A stretch of DNA of 64,000 nucleotides from a marine actinobacterium PHSC20C1. Its GTDB lineage: Bacteria; Actinomycetota; Actinomycetes; Actinomycetales; Microbacteriaceae. How positions within the stretch are numbered: position 1 is the first letter of the stretch; each line of letters opens with the position of its first letter. Both the position numbers and the translations under genes were made by a program. The notes beneath the pieces were generated by a model, which saw only the letters and a program-made list of their open reading frames with translations, ran no database searches and was not told the origin of the DNA. Below are positions 33,946 to 47,999 of the stretch, one piece after another. The DNA is taken from the NCBI GenBank assembly GCA_000153145.1, contig CH672415.1, positions 127,854 through 191,853 on the forward strand, in the 5' to 3' direction.

Positions 33946-36228
33946 GTGACTAACGTCAACAACCACGCATCTGGCGTGGATTCCCGTACCGCGCTGAGCG
34001 CGTTGCGACTGCCCGAGCTACAAGCAATGGCAGCCGAACGTGGCATCACCGGTGCATCAAAACTTCGCAAAGGAGACCTCGTGGAAGCAATTAACGAGAA
34101 GAACAGCAACACAGAATCATCCGCACCCGTAACAACTGAGGCTCCCGCAGCTCAGGCGGCTCCCGCACGCAAGCGCGCTTCGCGCCGTGTCACGAGCACC
34201 GACGGTGCTGCAATCGCAGGCGTTGAGGCTCCTGCAGGCGCTCCGCAGGCTGCCCCGAGTGATTCGCCCAAGAGTGACTCGGCTGCACCCGTAGCTGATG
34301 CGGCCGGTTCGACAGATTCCGCTGAGCAGAAGCCCAAAACGACTACTCGCAAGAAGAAGGTCGACGCAGCACCTGCGGCAGTTGAGTCGGATGCCGCAGC
34401 AGGGGCGAACGCTCCGACTGACGCTTCAGCATCCACTGATGCTCCCGCCGCCGATGCCGCGCCCAAGCGCAACCGTCGCAGTTCAAGCCGCGCAGCTGAG
34501 GCTCCTGAGAGCTCGAACGGCGATGCCAAGGATGGCGCCTCGAGCGAGTCCAAGGCGGGCGACGCCGTCAAGAACGACGACGCAGCCAAGAACGACGATT
34601 CAGCCAAGAATGGCGGTGCTGCCCAGGGCCGCAATGCTGGCCGTGGCAAGGGCGACAACGCCGACACTAGCGCTGACAAGAGCGACAAGAGCAATAACTC
34701 TGGCCGGGGATCTTCGGACTCCGATTCTGACAGCGACAACGATGGCGATAACGGCTCAGACAACGAGTCGGGATCAGGTCGCAACCGCAATCGCAATCGC
34801 AACCGCAACAGCCAGAACAGCGATGGCTCGGGCCGTCAGAACAACCGCCGTCAGAACAACAACGGTGGCGGCAACAATGAGCCGCGCGAGAACCGCGAGC
34901 CACGTGAGCCACGGGAACCCCGTGAGAACCGCGGCAACAATGGTCCGAACAACCAGGATGACTCGCGCGGCGGAGACGTCGATTCCGAGCGCGGAGGTCG
35001 CGGTCGTTACCGTGACCGCAAGCGTGGTCGCGGAAACATGGGCGACGACTTCGAGCCAGAGATTTCTGACGATGACGTTCTGATTCCCGTTGCCGGCATC
35101 CTTGACGTTCTCGACAACTACGCTTTCGTTCGCACCACTGGTTACCTTCCCGGTAACAGTGACGTTTACGTTTCACTCGGCCAGGTCAAGAAGTACAACC
35201 TGCGCAAGGGTGACGCCGTAGTTGGCGCAATTCGCCAGCCGCGTGAAGGCGACAACAGCCAAGGCCGCCAGAAGTACAACGCGATAGTTCGTATCGACTC
35301 GATCAACGGTCTCCCCGTTGACGAAGCGGCCAACCGTGTTGAATTTGGCAAGCTCACTCCGCTCTACCCTCAGGAACGCTTGCGCCTCGAGACCGAGCCG
35401 TCGATGCTGTCGACGCGAATCATCGACCTCGCTGCTCCTATCGGCAAGGGCCAGCGTGGTCTGATCGTTTCGCCGCCTAAGGCAGGCAAGACTCAGGTTC
35501 TGCAGGCCATTGCGAACGCGATCTCCAAGAACAACCCCGAGGTTCACCTCATGGTCGTTCTCGTTGACGAGCGCCCTGAAGAGGTCACCGACATGCAGCG
35601 CACGGTCAAGGGCGAAGTTATTGCTTCGACTTTCGACCGTCCAGCAGAAGACCACACGACGGTCGCCGAACTGGCCATCGAGCGCGCCAAGCGCCTTGTT
35701 GAGCTTGGTCACGACGTTGTTGTTTTGCTTGACTCGATTACGCGCCTCGGCCGTGCCTACAACTTGACCGCACCGGCTTCCGGCCGCGTTCTGTCCGGTG
35801 GAGTTGACTCGGCAGCGCTGTACCCGCCGAAGCGTTTCTTCGGTGCTGCTCGCAACGTCGAAGAGGGCGGTTCGCTCACCATCATCGCTACCGCTCTTGT
35901 CGAGACCGGTTCGAAGATGGATGAAGTAATCTTCGAAGAGTTCAAGGGCACAGGCAACATGGAGCTCCGTCTCTCTCGCCAGCTCGCAGACAAGCGCATT
36001 TTCCCGGCGGTGGATGTCAATGCATCCGGTACTCGCCGTGAAGAAATGCTTCTCGGTGCTGACGAAGTGAAGGTCACTTGGAACCTGCGTCGCGCGCTTG
36101 CTGGACTTGATCAGCAGGCTGCGCTCGAGATCGTGTTGAATAAGCTGAAGGAAACGCAGTCGAACGTTGAGTTCCTCATGCAGATCCAGAAGTCGCTTCC
36201 TTCCACCAACGGCAAAAAAGAGGACTAA
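33946..36228 (+). CDS. rho: Transcription termination factor Rho, with long disordered insertion
   Basis: Hexameric RNA helicase ending transcription. The 760-residue protein has the Rho-N domain (residues 1-50), about 310 residues of Ala/Pro/Asp/Asn/Arg-rich disordered sequence, the RNA-binding OB domain ([17 protein letters not shown], near 380-450), Walker [11 protein letters not shown] (near 510) and Walker [12 protein letters not shown] (near 590). E. coli Rho has 419 residues; the insertion is typical in kind for high-GC actinobacteria and adds RNA-binding RGG/RN-like tracts. GTG start with AAGGAA in a leader hairpin. PrfA follows 2 bp after its stop. Confidence 0.97.
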   Translation: MTNVNNHASGVDSRTALSALRLPELQAMAAERGITGASKLRKGDLVEAINEKNSNTESSAPVTTEAPAAQAAPARKRASRRVTSTDGAAIAGVEAPAGAPQAAPSDSPKSDSAAPVADAAGSTDSAEQKPKTTTRKKKVDAAPAAVESDAAAGANAPTDASASTDAPAADAAPKRNRRSSSRAAEAPESSNGDAKDGASSESKAGDAVKNDDAAKNDDSAKNGGAAQGRNAGRGKGDNADTSADKSDKSNNSGRGSSDSDSDSDNDGDNGSDNESGSGRNRNRNRNRNSQNSDGSGRQNNRRQNNNGGGNNEPRENREPREPREPRENRGNNGPNNQDDSRGGDVDSERGGRGRYRDRKRGRGNMGDDFEPEISDDDVLIPVAGILDVLDNYAFVRTTGYLPGNSDVYVSLGQVKKYNLRKGDAVVGAIRQPREGDNSQGRQKYNAIVRIDSINGLPVDEAANRVEFGKLTPLYPQERLRLETEPSMLSTRIIDLAAPIGKGQRGLIVSPPKAGKTQVLQAIANAISKNNPEVHLMVVLVDERPEEVTDMQRTVKGEVIASTFDRPAEDHTTVAELAIERAKRLVELGHDVVVLLDSITRLGRAYNLTAPASGRVLSGGVDSAALYPPKRFFGAARNVEEGGSLTIIATALVETGSKMDEVIFEEFKGTGNMELRLSRQLADKRIFPAVDVNASGTRREEMLLGADEVKVTWNLRRALAGLDQQAALEIVLNKLKETQSNVEFLMQIQKSLPSTNGKKED
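34570..34623 (+). repeat. 18-bp tandem repeats inside rho
   Basis: Three 18-bp units beginning AAGAAC/AAGAAT and ending GCC encode K-N-(D/G)-(D/G)-(A/S)-A repeats in the disordered insertion. The first two units differ at three bases; the third is more diverged. Confidence 0.75.
34780..34809 (+). repeat. Hexamer tandem repeat inside rho
   Basis: Five copies of CGCAA(C/T) encode an Arg-Asn dipeptide run in the Rho insertion. Such arrays can change length by slippage in steps of two residues without a frameshift. Confidence 0.85.
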
Positions 36229-36230
36229 CA

Positions 36231-37310
36231 ATGTTCGAGTCAGTACAGTCGCTGCTGACCGAGCATGGGGAGCTCGAAGGTCAGCTAGCTGACCCCGAGC
36301 TCCACTCAGATCCGGTCCGCTCGAAAAAAGTCAACCGACGTTACGCAGAATTGTCACGCATTGTCGCGGCATACAACAACTGGCGTCAATTGACCGATGA
36401 TCTCGCGGCAGCCACCGAAATGGCTGACGAAGATGAATCGTTCGCTGCAGAAATTCCTGGACTCACCGAGACCCTCGATACAGCCCAAGAAAAGCTTCGC
36501 CGCATTCTGATTCCGCGTGACCCCAACGATTCTCGTGACGTGATCATGGAAATCAAAATGGGTGAGGGTGGAGCCGAGTCGGCGCTCTTCGCTGGTGACC
36601 TGTTGCGCATGTACTTGCACTACGCAGAGTCGAAAAAGTGGAAGACAGAGATCATCGAGCAGACCTCGAGTGACCTCGGCGGAATCAAAGATGTTCAGCT
36701 GGCTGTCAAGGGCAACTCGAGCGATCCTGCTGAGGGCGTCTGGGCGCACTTGAAGTACGAGGGAGGGGTGCACCGCGTTCAGCGTGTGCCAGCAACCGAG
36801 TCTCAAGGGCGCATCCACACGTCTGCCGCTGGTGTGCTTGTATTCCCTGAAGTCGATGAGCCTGAAGAGGTTGAGATCAGCCAAAACGATCTCAAGATCG
36901 ACGTGTATCGCTCTTCGGGCCCCGGTGGCCAGTCGGTGAACACTACTGACTCCGCCGTTCGTATTACTCACCTTCCGACCGGCATTGTCGTGGCTATGCA
37001 GAACGAGAAATCGCAACTGCAAAACCGCGAAGCCGGTATGCGAGTGCTTCGTGCGCGCATCCTCGCCCGCTATCAAGAAGAAGCGGATGCGGAAGCTAGC
37101 GAGTACCGCAAGAGCCAGATTCGCACGATGGACCGTTCCGAGCGCATCCGTACGTACAACTTCCCCGAGAACCGCATCGCTGATCACCGCACGGGATACA
37201 AGGCCTACAACCTTGACCAAGCGATCAATGGTGCTCTCGAGCCTGTCATCCAGTCCTGCATTATGGCTGATGAAGAGGCGCGCTTGGCTGCGGTCGGCAA
37301 CGACTCCTAA
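36231..37310 (+). CDS. prfA: Peptide chain release factor 1
   Basis: Reads UAA and UAG stop codons and triggers peptide release. In 359 residues it has the GGQ motif in [17 protein letters not shown] (residues 232-234) and the RF1-type codon-recognition motif PAT in [14 protein letters not shown]. The GGQ glutamine is the substrate of PrmC, encoded next. Confidence 0.98.
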   Translation: MFESVQSLLTEHGELEGQLADPELHSDPVRSKKVNRRYAELSRIVAAYNNWRQLTDDLAAATEMADEDESFAAEIPGLTETLDTAQEKLRRILIPRDPNDSRDVIMEIKMGEGGAESALFAGDLLRMYLHYAESKKWKTEIIEQTSSDLGGIKDVQLAVKGNSSDPAEGVWAHLKYEGGVHRVQRVPATESQGRIHTSAAGVLVFPEVDEPEEVEISQNDLKIDVYRSSGPGGQSVNTTDSAVRITHLPTGIVVAMQNEKSQLQNREAGMRVLRARILARYQEEADAEASEYRKSQIRTMDRSERIRTYNFPENRIADHRTGYKAYNLDQAINGALEPVIQSCIMADEEARLAAVGNDS

Positions 37311-37318
37311 GCACCGAA

Positions 37319-38191
37319 GTGATTTCCGAACACAACATCAGTGTCGCTGACCTCATTGGCGGCGGCACTGAGTTGTTGAGCGCCGGAGGAGTGCAGAGTC
37401 CCGCGGTGGATGCTGAACTTCTCATTGCTCACGTTCTCGAGTTGAGCCGTGGTGAACTTCGCGTGCGCGCGGTCACAGGAGCAACAGTGCCTGGCGAGTT
37501 GGAATCGACGGTGCGTGAACTCTTTGCCCGTCGCGCCGCGCGCGAACCGCTGCAACACATCACGGGAGTTGCGCCGTTCCGCAACCTAGAACTTCGTGTT
37601 GGCCCCGGTGTTTTCGTGCCGCGCCCGGAGACAGAAACGGTTGTGCAATTCGCGATCGATGCCTTAAATGCGAGTGCGACGCCCGAACCGATTGGTGTCG
37701 ATCTTGGCACTGGTAGTGGAGCGATTGCTCTCTCGATGGCGACCGAAGTTCCCCGTTCCCACATTTATGCGGTTGAGCTTTCTCCCGATGCGATGCCGTA
37801 TACAAGCGAGAATTTTCGTCGGTACGGTGCTGACAACGCGACGTTGATCAACGCCGACCTCGGGGATGCCTTTACCGAGCTCGACGGCACAGTCGATGTA
37901 GTGATCTCGAACCCGCCCTATATTCCTGCCGCAGCAATCCCGCGCGACATCGAAGTGCAACTTCACGACCCCGCCCTGGCTTTGTACGGGGGAGAAGATG
38001 GCATGGATGTCGTTCGTCGGGTGTCTCTGACAGCGAAGCGTTTACTTCACCCCGGTGGCACTCTCGTACTCGAGCACGGCGAAGAGCAAGCTCCGGCATT
38101 GGCCGCGCTGCTCACGGCGGATGGCTGGAATGCCGTAGCCCACCACAAGGACTTGCTCGGTCGCGACCGAGCAACAACAGCTCTCCTGTAA
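37319..38191 (+). CDS. prmC: Release factor glutamine methyltransferase
   Basis: SAM-dependent enzyme methylating the GGQ glutamine of RF1/RF2. The 290 residues show an N-terminal helical domain (LELSRGELRVRAV...RREPLQHITG-like), the SAM motif VDLGTGSGAIALSMA and the catalytic NPPY motif in ISNPPYIPAAA (198-201). GTG start 8 nt after prfA; coupled operon. Confidence 0.96.
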   Translation: MISEHNISVADLIGGGTELLSAGGVQSPAVDAELLIAHVLELSRGELRVRAVTGATVPGELESTVRELFARRAAREPLQHITGVAPFRNLELRVGPGVFVPRPETETVVQFAIDALNASATPEPIGVDLGTGSGAIALSMATEVPRSHIYAVELSPDAMPYTSENFRRYGADNATLINADLGDAFTELDGTVDVVISNPPYIPAAAIPRDIEVQLHDPALALYGGEDGMDVVRRVSLTAKRLLHPGGTLVLEHGEEQAPALAALLTADGWNAVAHHKDLLGRDRATTALL

Positions 38192-38227
38192 TCGCTACAG
38201 CTGTCGCGTAGTCGTTAGAGCAGCCGG

Positions 38228-38842
38228 TCAGGCGCGGGAGTCGGCGAACTCTTCGATCGCTCGGTGCAGCCCTGCGCAGTCGAGGAACTGGTGGCTGGTG
38301 ATTCCGAGTCGCTGAGCGGAGTCCACATTCTCTTGCAGATCATCAACAAAGAAGGCATTGTGAGCGTCGACTCCGTAGGCCTCGAGCGTGCGCTCGAACA
38401 CGACAGGATCGGGTTTGCGGGCACCGTAGTGACTCGACGTTCGCAAATGGCTGCCAAAAATATCAACGAGTTCTGGGGCGAGTGTCGGCAAATGGTCGCC
38501 AAGTAGAGCCCCGTTGTTGGTCAGGAGGGTTGCCTGCCCCAGTTCGGCCGCGCGCTGCGCCGCCGCAAGCGATTCTGGCCACACCGTCATCGCAGCCGCC
38601 CTGATTTCGACCCAGCGGGCGACATCAACTGGCTGACCGATTGCCTTCTCAAAGGCAGCCAAGTATTCTTCGCCGGTTTCAAAGAGGCCGGCTTCGGCGC
38701 CAAATTCGCCTTCATCGTGCCACCAGAGTCGACGTAGTTCGAGAAAACTGAGACCCGTGAGGTCGCTCATTGCCGCCATTCGCGCACGCCAGTCGTACTC
38801 GTAGAGCACGTCATCCATGTCAAAGATGAAAAGCAGCGTCAT
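38228..38842 (-). CDS. HAD-superfamily hydrolase
   Basis: A 204-residue cytosolic phosphatase-like protein. HAD motif I reads FIFDMDDVLYEYDW (nucleophile Asp about residue 8 and the second Asp two on), motif II is LLTNNG, and motifs III/IV are YGARKPDPVVF and AFFVDDLQENVDSAQ. The closest general pattern is the HAD-IA (YihX-like) phosphatases; substrate unknown. It is on the opposite strand to its neighbours and interrupts the conserved prmC-tsaC order. Confidence 0.88.
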   Translation of the reverse strand: MTLLFIFDMDDVLYEYDWRARMAAMSDLTGLSFLELRRLWWHDEGEFGAEAGLFETGEEYLAAFEKAIGQPVDVARWVEIRAAAMTVWPESLAAAQRAAELGQATLLTNNGALLGDHLPTLAPELVDIFGSHLRTSSHYGARKPDPVVFERTLEAYGVDAHNAFFVDDLQENVDSAQRLGITSHQFLDCAGLHRAIEEFADSRA

Positions 38843-38910
38843 TGTTGGCCATCGCTATCTGTTAGTCGTGATCAGTCTTTCACTGTTTCGACCGGTACCA
38901 TGTTGGGGAC

Positions 38911-39567
38911 ATGGATGACCTTTACGATTGCGCTGACGAAGCCCAACTTCTCACCGGTATGCGGCTTGCCCGCGTTGCTATTGGCCGCGGCGACCTCGTG
39001 GTTATCCCCACTGACACCGTCTACGGTGTTGCTGCTGATGCGTTCCAGCCAGACGCTGTGCAGAAACTTATTGATGCCAAAGGGCGCACACGCCAGTCAC
39101 CGCCGCCGGTGCTCATACCGGGGATCCCGACTCTCGATGCGCTTGCCGCTGAAGTACCAGACGAGGTTCGCACGCTGGTTGCGGAGTTCTGGCCCGGCGG
39201 CCTCACGATTATCCTGCCAGCCCAGCCATCGCTGAGCTGGGACCTAGGGGATACCCACGGCACTGTTGCTTTAAGGATGCCGTCTAGCCGCATTGCCCTT
39301 GAACTATTGTCTGAGACCGGCCCGCTCGCTGTGTCGAGCGCCAACAGTACGGGGCTGCCCGCTGCACGGTCGGCGGCGGAAGCGCAGCAGATGCTTGGCG
39401 ATTCCGTTTCGGTATACCTCGATGAAGGCGAGGGCGGGGAGCTTGCATCGACGATCGTCGATGCCACTGGCTTGCTCACCGAGGGTGGCAAATTGCGCAT
39501 TGTGCGTGAGGGCGTCATTCCCTCGGAGGCAATCCGCAAGCTGATCGGTGCGGACCGATGCGAATAA
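38911..39567 (+). CDS. tsaC: L-threonylcarbamoyladenylate synthase (Sua5/YrdC)
   Basis: Makes threonylcarbamoyl-AMP for the t6A37 modification of ANN-decoding tRNAs. The 218-residue YrdC domain has GDLVVIPTDTVYGVAADAF, KGRTRQSPPPVLI and the SSANSTGLPAA motif. It lacks the extra C-terminal Sua5 domain. A TACCAT -10 element lies 9 nt upstream of the ATG. Its end overlaps the next gene by 10 bp. Confidence 0.95.
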   Translation: MDDLYDCADEAQLLTGMRLARVAIGRGDLVVIPTDTVYGVAADAFQPDAVQKLIDAKGRTRQSPPPVLIPGIPTLDALAAEVPDEVRTLVAEFWPGGLTIILPAQPSLSWDLGDTHGTVALRMPSSRIALELLSETGPLAVSSANSTGLPAARSAAEAQQMLGDSVSVYLDEGEGGELASTIVDATGLLTEGGKLRIVREGVIPSEAIRKLIGADRCE

Positions 39568-40793
39568 TTTTCTATTTCCTGATTGCAGGCATCGCCGCGA
39601 TCGTCACCTATGCGCTGGCGATTTTGGTGCTGAAGTTGAGCCTCAAGTACCGGTTGTATCCGCAGGTTCGCCAACGGGACGTCCACACAACGCCCACGCC
39701 GCGCCTCGGCGGGGTAGCGATGTTCATCGGAATCGTCGTTGCATTCGCTATCGCGTCCAGCCTCGACAACTTCTCCCTCATTTTCAATGAGCCAGGCAAG
39801 GTCTTCGGTCTTCTCGGCGCGGCACTAATCATTGTGGTTATCGGGGTCGCCGACGATATATGGGATCTCGACTGGCTTACGAAGCTTGCAGGGCAAATCA
39901 TCGCTGCTGGAGTTCTCGCCTGGCAGGGAGTGCAACTCTCAACCCTGCCCATCGGCGGCCAGACGATCGTTTCTCCCTACGTCTCGCTCATCATCACCAT
40001 TTTCGCCGTCGTTTTAGTGATGAATGCTGTCAACTTTATTGACGGGCTCGATGGCCTAGTCGCCGGTGTTGCCGTTATCGCGAATGGCGTGTTCTTTGTT
40101 TACGCCTACTTGTTGCAGTCTCAAGCGCAGACCGAGTACTTCAACCTTGCATCGCTGACAACCGCGATCTTGATCGGTGCGTGTGTTGGCTTCCTTCCGC
40201 TCAATTTTCATCCAGCCAAGATGTTCATGGGCGACGCTGGAGCACTGCTTGTCGGTCTTCTTATGGCAGCATCCGCTATCTCTGTGACCGGTCAAGTGGA
40301 TGCGGGATACCTGGCTCAGCCAGACAAGTTCACGCTTGATTTCCTGCCGGCTTTCATCCCCATCCTTCTGCCGGTGGCGGTGCTCGTTATTCCGCTTCTC
40401 GACTTCGGGCTCGCGATGATCCGCCGACTTCGCGCGGGCAAGTCACCGTTTACAGCAGACCGTAAGCATTTGCATCACCGATTACTCGACATGGGACATT
40501 CGCACCTGCATGCAGTGTTGATTCTGTACAGCTGGACTTTTGTCGCGTCGGTGGGAGTTATGGCGTTTACGTTCGTGCCGTGGCGGTGGGCGGCGCTCAT
40601 GTTTGTCGCCGGACTCGTGGGCTGTGCCGCCCTTACTTTGGCCCCGCTCAGTCGCCGCAAATCGCGTGAGGCTGCAGCTCAGCGTGCTGAGGCAATCGCA
40701 GAGGCCAGTTCAGACGAAGCGCGCTACGACGGCTTAGATGCCGCATCCACCGATACCTCACCAACGCAACAGACGAAGGAACCTACCGTATGA
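39558..40793 (+). CDS. wecA: Undecaprenyl-phosphate GlcNAc-1-phosphate transferase (WecA/MraY family)
   Basis: An 11-TM polyprenyl-phosphate sugar-1-phosphate transferase of 411 residues. Diagnostic motifs are the Asp pair in GVADDIWDLD, NFIDGLDGLVAG, the metal motif FMGDAGALL and the HIHHRL-like HLHHRLLDMGHSH. It starts glycolipid synthesis for wall polymers (in mycobacteria, arabinogalactan linker). Located between tsaC and atpI as in most actinobacteria. Its stop overlaps the atpI start (ATGA). Confidence 0.93.
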   Translation: MRIIFYFLIAGIAAIVTYALAILVLKLSLKYRLYPQVRQRDVHTTPTPRLGGVAMFIGIVVAFAIASSLDNFSLIFNEPGKVFGLLGAALIIVVIGVADDIWDLDWLTKLAGQIIAAGVLAWQGVQLSTLPIGGQTIVSPYVSLIITIFAVVLVMNAVNFIDGLDGLVAGVAVIANGVFFVYAYLLQSQAQTEYFNLASLTTAILIGACVGFLPLNFHPAKMFMGDAGALLVGLLMAASAISVTGQVDAGYLAQPDKFTLDFLPAFIPILLPVAVLVIPLLDFGLAMIRRLRAGKSPFTADRKHLHHRLLDMGHSHLHAVLILYSWTFVASVGVMAFTFVPWRWAALMFVAGLVGCAALTLAPLSRRKSREAAAQRAEAIAEASSDEARYDGLDAASTDTSPTQQTKEPTV

Positions 40794-41239
40794 AGTCTTC
40801 CGCCATTCTTGGCCGCGCAATCGCCTATGGCGCAATACTGACGGTCGCTATCGCGGTGGTTGGATCCATCATCGGGTTCCTCGTCGCTGGAAGTCCTGGA
40901 CTCATCAGCGCGCTGATCGGTGCAGGGCTTACAGCTCTATTTATGGGGTTCACGGCCGGCAGCATTGTGCTCGCATCTCGCGCTACCCACGGAGATCCAT
41001 CGAGCACTCTGTTCTTCGGTATCGTGCTTGGCGCGTGGCTGCTCAAGTTCGTTGTGTTCATCGCGATCCTCGTTATCCTGCGCGGACAACCCTTTTTGGA
41101 ACCGCTCGTATTCTTCTTCGCGATCCTCGCTGCGGTGATCGGCAGCCTGGTCGTCGACGTGCTCGCTTTCGTTCGTGCACGCGAAAGCTACGTGCCCGGT
41201 GTGAGCCTTCCGGGTGAAGATACCTCGACGTCAAACTAA
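40790..41239 (+). CDS. atpI: AtpI-like membrane protein
   Basis: A 149-residue protein with four predicted membrane helices and short loops. Position directly before atpB and topology match AtpI, thought to help assemble the c-ring or transport Mg2+. Sequence identity to proven AtpI cannot be judged by eye; the call rests mainly on context. Confidence 0.7.
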   Translation: MKSSAILGRAIAYGAILTVAIAVVGSIIGFLVAGSPGLISALIGAGLTALFMGFTAGSIVLASRATHGDPSSTLFFGIVLGAWLLKFVVFIAILVILRGQPFLEPLVFFFAILAAVIGSLVVDVLAFVRARESYVPGVSLPGEDTSTSN

Positions 41240-41355
41240 TCGGTCGGATTCGCGTACGGATTCGTCGTGAGGCCAAATCTCTTGATAGAGTTTGTACCTG
41301 TTAGACCCCCACTTCCATCGCCGCGTGCTCGCACGCCCCGATTCTGGAGACAGCG

Positions 41356-42454
<1,099 letters not shown>

Positions 42455-42479
42455 CGACTAACTGACTGAGGAGGCTGGG

Positions 42480-43037
42480 ATGCATAGCGCACTACTGGCT
42501 GCTGCAGGAGAGGGTGAAGTAATCAACCCCCTCTTGCCCGCAAATTACGACATTGTTTGGTCAGCGGTTTGTTTCGCTATCATCCTGTTCTTCTTCTGGA
42601 AGAAGTTCCTTCCTGCACTGACGAAGACTCTGGATGCTCGTGCCGACGCCATCGAAGGTGGCATCAAGAAGGCCGAGATCGCTCAGGCTGAAGCCGCCGC
42701 GGCACTTGAGCAGTACAAGACGCAGCTCGCTGAGGGCCGTGCCGAGGCCGCGAAGATTCGCGAACAGGCACGACTTGAGGGCACCGCGATTGTCAACGAG
42801 CTCAAAGAGCAGGCAACGATCGAAGCTGCGCGTATCACTGTGAACGCGCAGGCCACGATTGAGGCAGAACGCCAGGCAGCTCTCGTTTCACTCCGCACCG
42901 AGGTTGGCTCAATGGCCATCGACCTTGCATCGGGCGTTATCGGGCAGAGCCTGAGCGACGACAAGAAGTCGTCGGCGCTCGTCGACCAGTTCTTGGCTGA
43001 CCTCGAGGCATCAGAGAAGGCAAAGGCGAAGAAGTAA
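42480..43037 (+). CDS. atpF: ATP synthase Fo subunit b
   Basis: A 185-residue peripheral-stalk subunit: N-terminal membrane helix (IVWSAVCFAIILFFFWKKF) followed by a long charged Ala/Glu/Lys-rich helix that dimerises and contacts delta. Unlike mycobacteria there is a separate delta gene, not a b-delta fusion. Its stop overlaps the atpH ATG by one base. Confidence 0.95.
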   Translation: MHSALLAAAGEGEVINPLLPANYDIVWSAVCFAIILFFFWKKFLPALTKTLDARADAIEGGIKKAEIAQAEAAAALEQYKTQLAEGRAEAAKIREQARLEGTAIVNELKEQATIEAARITVNAQATIEAERQAALVSLRTEVGSMAIDLASGVIGQSLSDDKKSSALVDQFLADLEASEKAKAKK

Positions 43038-43831
43038 TGGGATCAGCTACGAGAGAAGCGCTTGTTGCAGCGAAGGATGCTCTGTCATCCCTCACTGCCA
43101 AGAACTCTCTGGCCACTGGCGCAGAGCTCTTCGAAGCAGGACGCGTTGTGGGCGGTTCCGCCCAATTGCGTTCCGCTTTGGCTGATCCTGCTGCCGCTGC
43201 GAAAGACAAGACCGCTGTTGTCGGTTCGGTTTTCTCGTCGCTGAGCGCCGAAACGCGCACCGTGCTTTCAGCAATCGTGAGCGCTCGCTGGTCAAGTGCC
43301 GACGATCTGCTCGCTGGAATCGAAGAAATCGGAATTCGTGCGGTTGCGAAGTCAGCACCTGCGAAGCTCGCCATCGAAGACGAGCTCTTCGCCTTCGGCA
43401 GCACGGTTTCTTCGGACTCCGAGCTTGAACTTGCTGTCGGAAGCAAACTCGGCTCGGTCGAGTCGAAATCGACACTGGTACACAGCCTGCTCAAAGGCAA
43501 GGCTTCAGAGCAAGCCGTCGTCATTATTGACCAGCTTGTTCAGCAACCTCGTGGTCGCCGCATCGGTGAGTTGATCTCTACGGCAGCAAGCATCGTCGCT
43601 GATCAGGCGGGCCAGTCGGTCGCAACGATCACGACGGCTGCGCCGTTGAAGGCCGCGCAACTCGAACGTTTGCGCGCCGGCCTTACCAAGAACTACGGAC
43701 GCGAACTAAAGCTCAACGTCCGCCTCGACCCCTCGCTCATCGGTGGGGTACGCGTTCAAATCGGTGACGAAGTTATCGATGGCAGCGTGTCCACCAAGCT
43801 CAACGACCTCAGGATCCAACTCGCGGGCTAG
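43037..43831 (+). CDS. atpH: ATP synthase F1 subunit delta
   Basis: A 264-residue stalk subunit linking b to alpha3beta3. The C-terminal block AAPLKAAQLERLRAGLTKNYGRELKLNVRLDPSLIGGVRVQIGDEVIDGS is diagnostic. It is longer than the 175-180 residues of E. coli, as is usual for actinobacteria. Confidence 0.95.
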   Translation: MGSATREALVAAKDALSSLTAKNSLATGAELFEAGRVVGGSAQLRSALADPAAAAKDKTAVVGSVFSSLSAETRTVLSAIVSARWSSADDLLAGIEEIGIRAVAKSAPAKLAIEDELFAFGSTVSSDSELELAVGSKLGSVESKSTLVHSLLKGKASEQAVVIIDQLVQQPRGRRIGELISTAASIVADQAGQSVATITTAAPLKAAQLERLRAGLTKNYGRELKLNVRLDPSLIGGVRVQIGDEVIDGSVSTKLNDLRIQLAG

Positions 43832-43868
43832 CGAGTTAGCAGACCTTTCCACGGAATAGGAAAACACA

Positions 43869-45506
43869 ATGGCAGAACTCAGCATTAGTCCGGACGAGAT
43901 CCGCGACGCGCTCAAGGACTTCGTCAAGGCTTACGAGCCTGGCAAGGCTGCAACAACCGAGACAGGCACCGTCGTAGACGCTGCAGACGGTATCGCTCAC
44001 GTTGACGGTCTCCCCGGAGTCATGGCGAACGAACTCATTCGCTTCGCCGATGGAACACTGGGCCTCGCTCAGAACCTCGACGAAGACGAAATCGGCGTTG
44101 TTATTCTCGGTGAATTCGCCGGAATCGTCGAGGGCATGGAAGTTACCCGCACAGGCGAAGTACTTTCCGCCCCCGTTGGCGACGCATTCCTCGGTCGCGT
44201 AGTTGACCCGCTCGGCGCTCCGATCGATGGTCTCGGCGAGATCAAGGCAGAAGGCCGTCGTGCGCTTGAGCTTCAGGCTCCCGGCGTTATGGACCGCAAG
44301 AGTGTCCACGAGCCCATGCAGACCGGAATCAAGGCGATTGACGCCATGATCCCGATCGGCCGTGGCCAGCGCCAGCTCATCATTGGTGACCGCCAGACTG
44401 GTAAGACCGCAATTGCGATCGACACCATCATCAACCAGAAAGAAAACTGGGAGTCGGGCGACGAGACCAAGCAGGTTCGCTGCATCTACGTTGCTATTGG
44501 CCAAAAGGGTTCGACGATTGCCGCCGTAAAGGGCGCTCTCGAAGAGGCCGGCGCCATGGAGTACACCACCATCGTGGCCGCTCCCGCATCCGACCCCGCA
44601 GGATTCAAGTACCTTGCTCCTTACACCGGCTCGGCCATCGGTCAGCACTGGATGTACGGCGGCAAGCACGTACTCATCATCTTCGATGACCTTTCCAAGC
44701 AGGCTGAGGCCTACCGTGCAGTCTCGCTGCTGCTTCGTCGTCCGCCAGGGCGTGAGGCATACCCCGGTGACGTGTTCTACCTGCACTCCCGTCTGCTCGA
44801 GCGTTGTGCAAAGCTCTCTGACGAGCTCGGCGCCGGATCGATGACGGGCCTGCCCATCATCGAGACCAAGGCAAATGACGTTGCTGCCTACATCCCGACC
44901 AACGTGATCTCGATCACCGACGGACAGATCTTCCTGCAGTCCGACCTCTTCAACGCCAACCAGCGCCCCGCTGTTGACGTGGGTATCTCGGTCTCGCGTG
45001 TTGGTGGAGACGCTCAGGTCAAGTCGATCAAGAAGGTTTCGGGAACACTGAAGCTCGAGCTTGCTCAGTACCGCTCGCTTGAAGCTTTCGCGATGTTCGC
45101 ATCCGACCTCGACCCGACTAGCCGTCGCCAGCTTGCTCGCGGCGCACGCCTCACCGAGCTGCTTCGCCAGCCGCAGTACTCGCCGTTCCCCGTTGAGAAC
45201 CAGGTTGTTTCGATCTGGGCCGGCACAAACGGCAAGCTCGACGAGGTCCCAGTCGAAGACATTCTTCGTTTTGAGAGCGAATTGCACGACTACCTCGCTC
45301 GCAACACCAAGGTGCTCGACACTCTTCGCGAGAAGAACGCACTCGATGACCAGCTGATTGCTGACATGGATGCCGGAGTCGAAGAATTCAAGCTTGGCTT
45401 CCAGACGGGCGAGGGCAAGTCTCTCAACTCCGTCGGATCCGAGCAGTTCGAACAGATCGCTGAAGAAGACATCGCTCAAGAGCAGATCGTCAAGCAGAAG
45501 CGCTGA
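43869..45506 (+). CDS. atpA: ATP synthase F1 subunit alpha
   Basis: Non-catalytic nucleotide-binding subunit of 545 residues. Walker A is [13 protein letters not shown] (Lys179), Walker B region [16 protein letters not shown], and the family signature [16 protein letters not shown]-terminal extension beyond the E. coli length resembles that of other actinobacteria, where it can limit ATP hydrolysis (known for mycobacteria; inference here). Confidence 0.98.
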   Translation: MAELSISPDEIRDALKDFVKAYEPGKAATTETGTVVDAADGIAHVDGLPGVMANELIRFADGTLGLAQNLDEDEIGVVILGEFAGIVEGMEVTRTGEVLSAPVGDAFLGRVVDPLGAPIDGLGEIKAEGRRALELQAPGVMDRKSVHEPMQTGIKAIDAMIPIGRGQRQLIIGDRQTGKTAIAIDTIINQKENWESGDETKQVRCIYVAIGQKGSTIAAVKGALEEAGAMEYTTIVAAPASDPAGFKYLAPYTGSAIGQHWMYGGKHVLIIFDDLSKQAEAYRAVSLLLRRPPGREAYPGDVFYLHSRLLERCAKLSDELGAGSMTGLPIIETKANDVAAYIPTNVISITDGQIFLQSDLFNANQRPAVDVGISVSRVGGDAQVKSIKKVSGTLKLELAQYRSLEAFAMFASDLDPTSRRQLARGARLTELLRQPQYSPFPVENQVVSIWAGTNGKLDEVPVEDILRFESELHDYLARNTKVLDTLREKNALDDQLIADMDAGVEEFKLGFQTGEGKSLNSVGSEQFEQIAEEDIAQEQIVKQKR

Positions 45507-45556
45507 GCTCTGCAGCAGTGATCATCGACCAACACGACATAGAAAGTTAGAAAGCC

Positions 45557-47997
<2,441 letters not shown>

Positions 47998-47999
47998 CA

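Noticed and set aside
34560-34960. Short repeats in the rho gene considered as a CRISPR-like array
   Set aside because: Units are 6-18 bp without unique spacers, stay in frame, and encode low-complexity protein; no cas genes in the window.
36354-37220. Minus-strand open frame of 288 codons opposite prfA
   Set aside because: Antisense shadow; prfA is fully supported on the plus strand.
43836-45479. Minus-strand open frame of 547 codons opposite atpA
   Set aside because: Long antisense frames are common in high-GC genes with strong codon bias; the product shows no domain, and atpA is certain.
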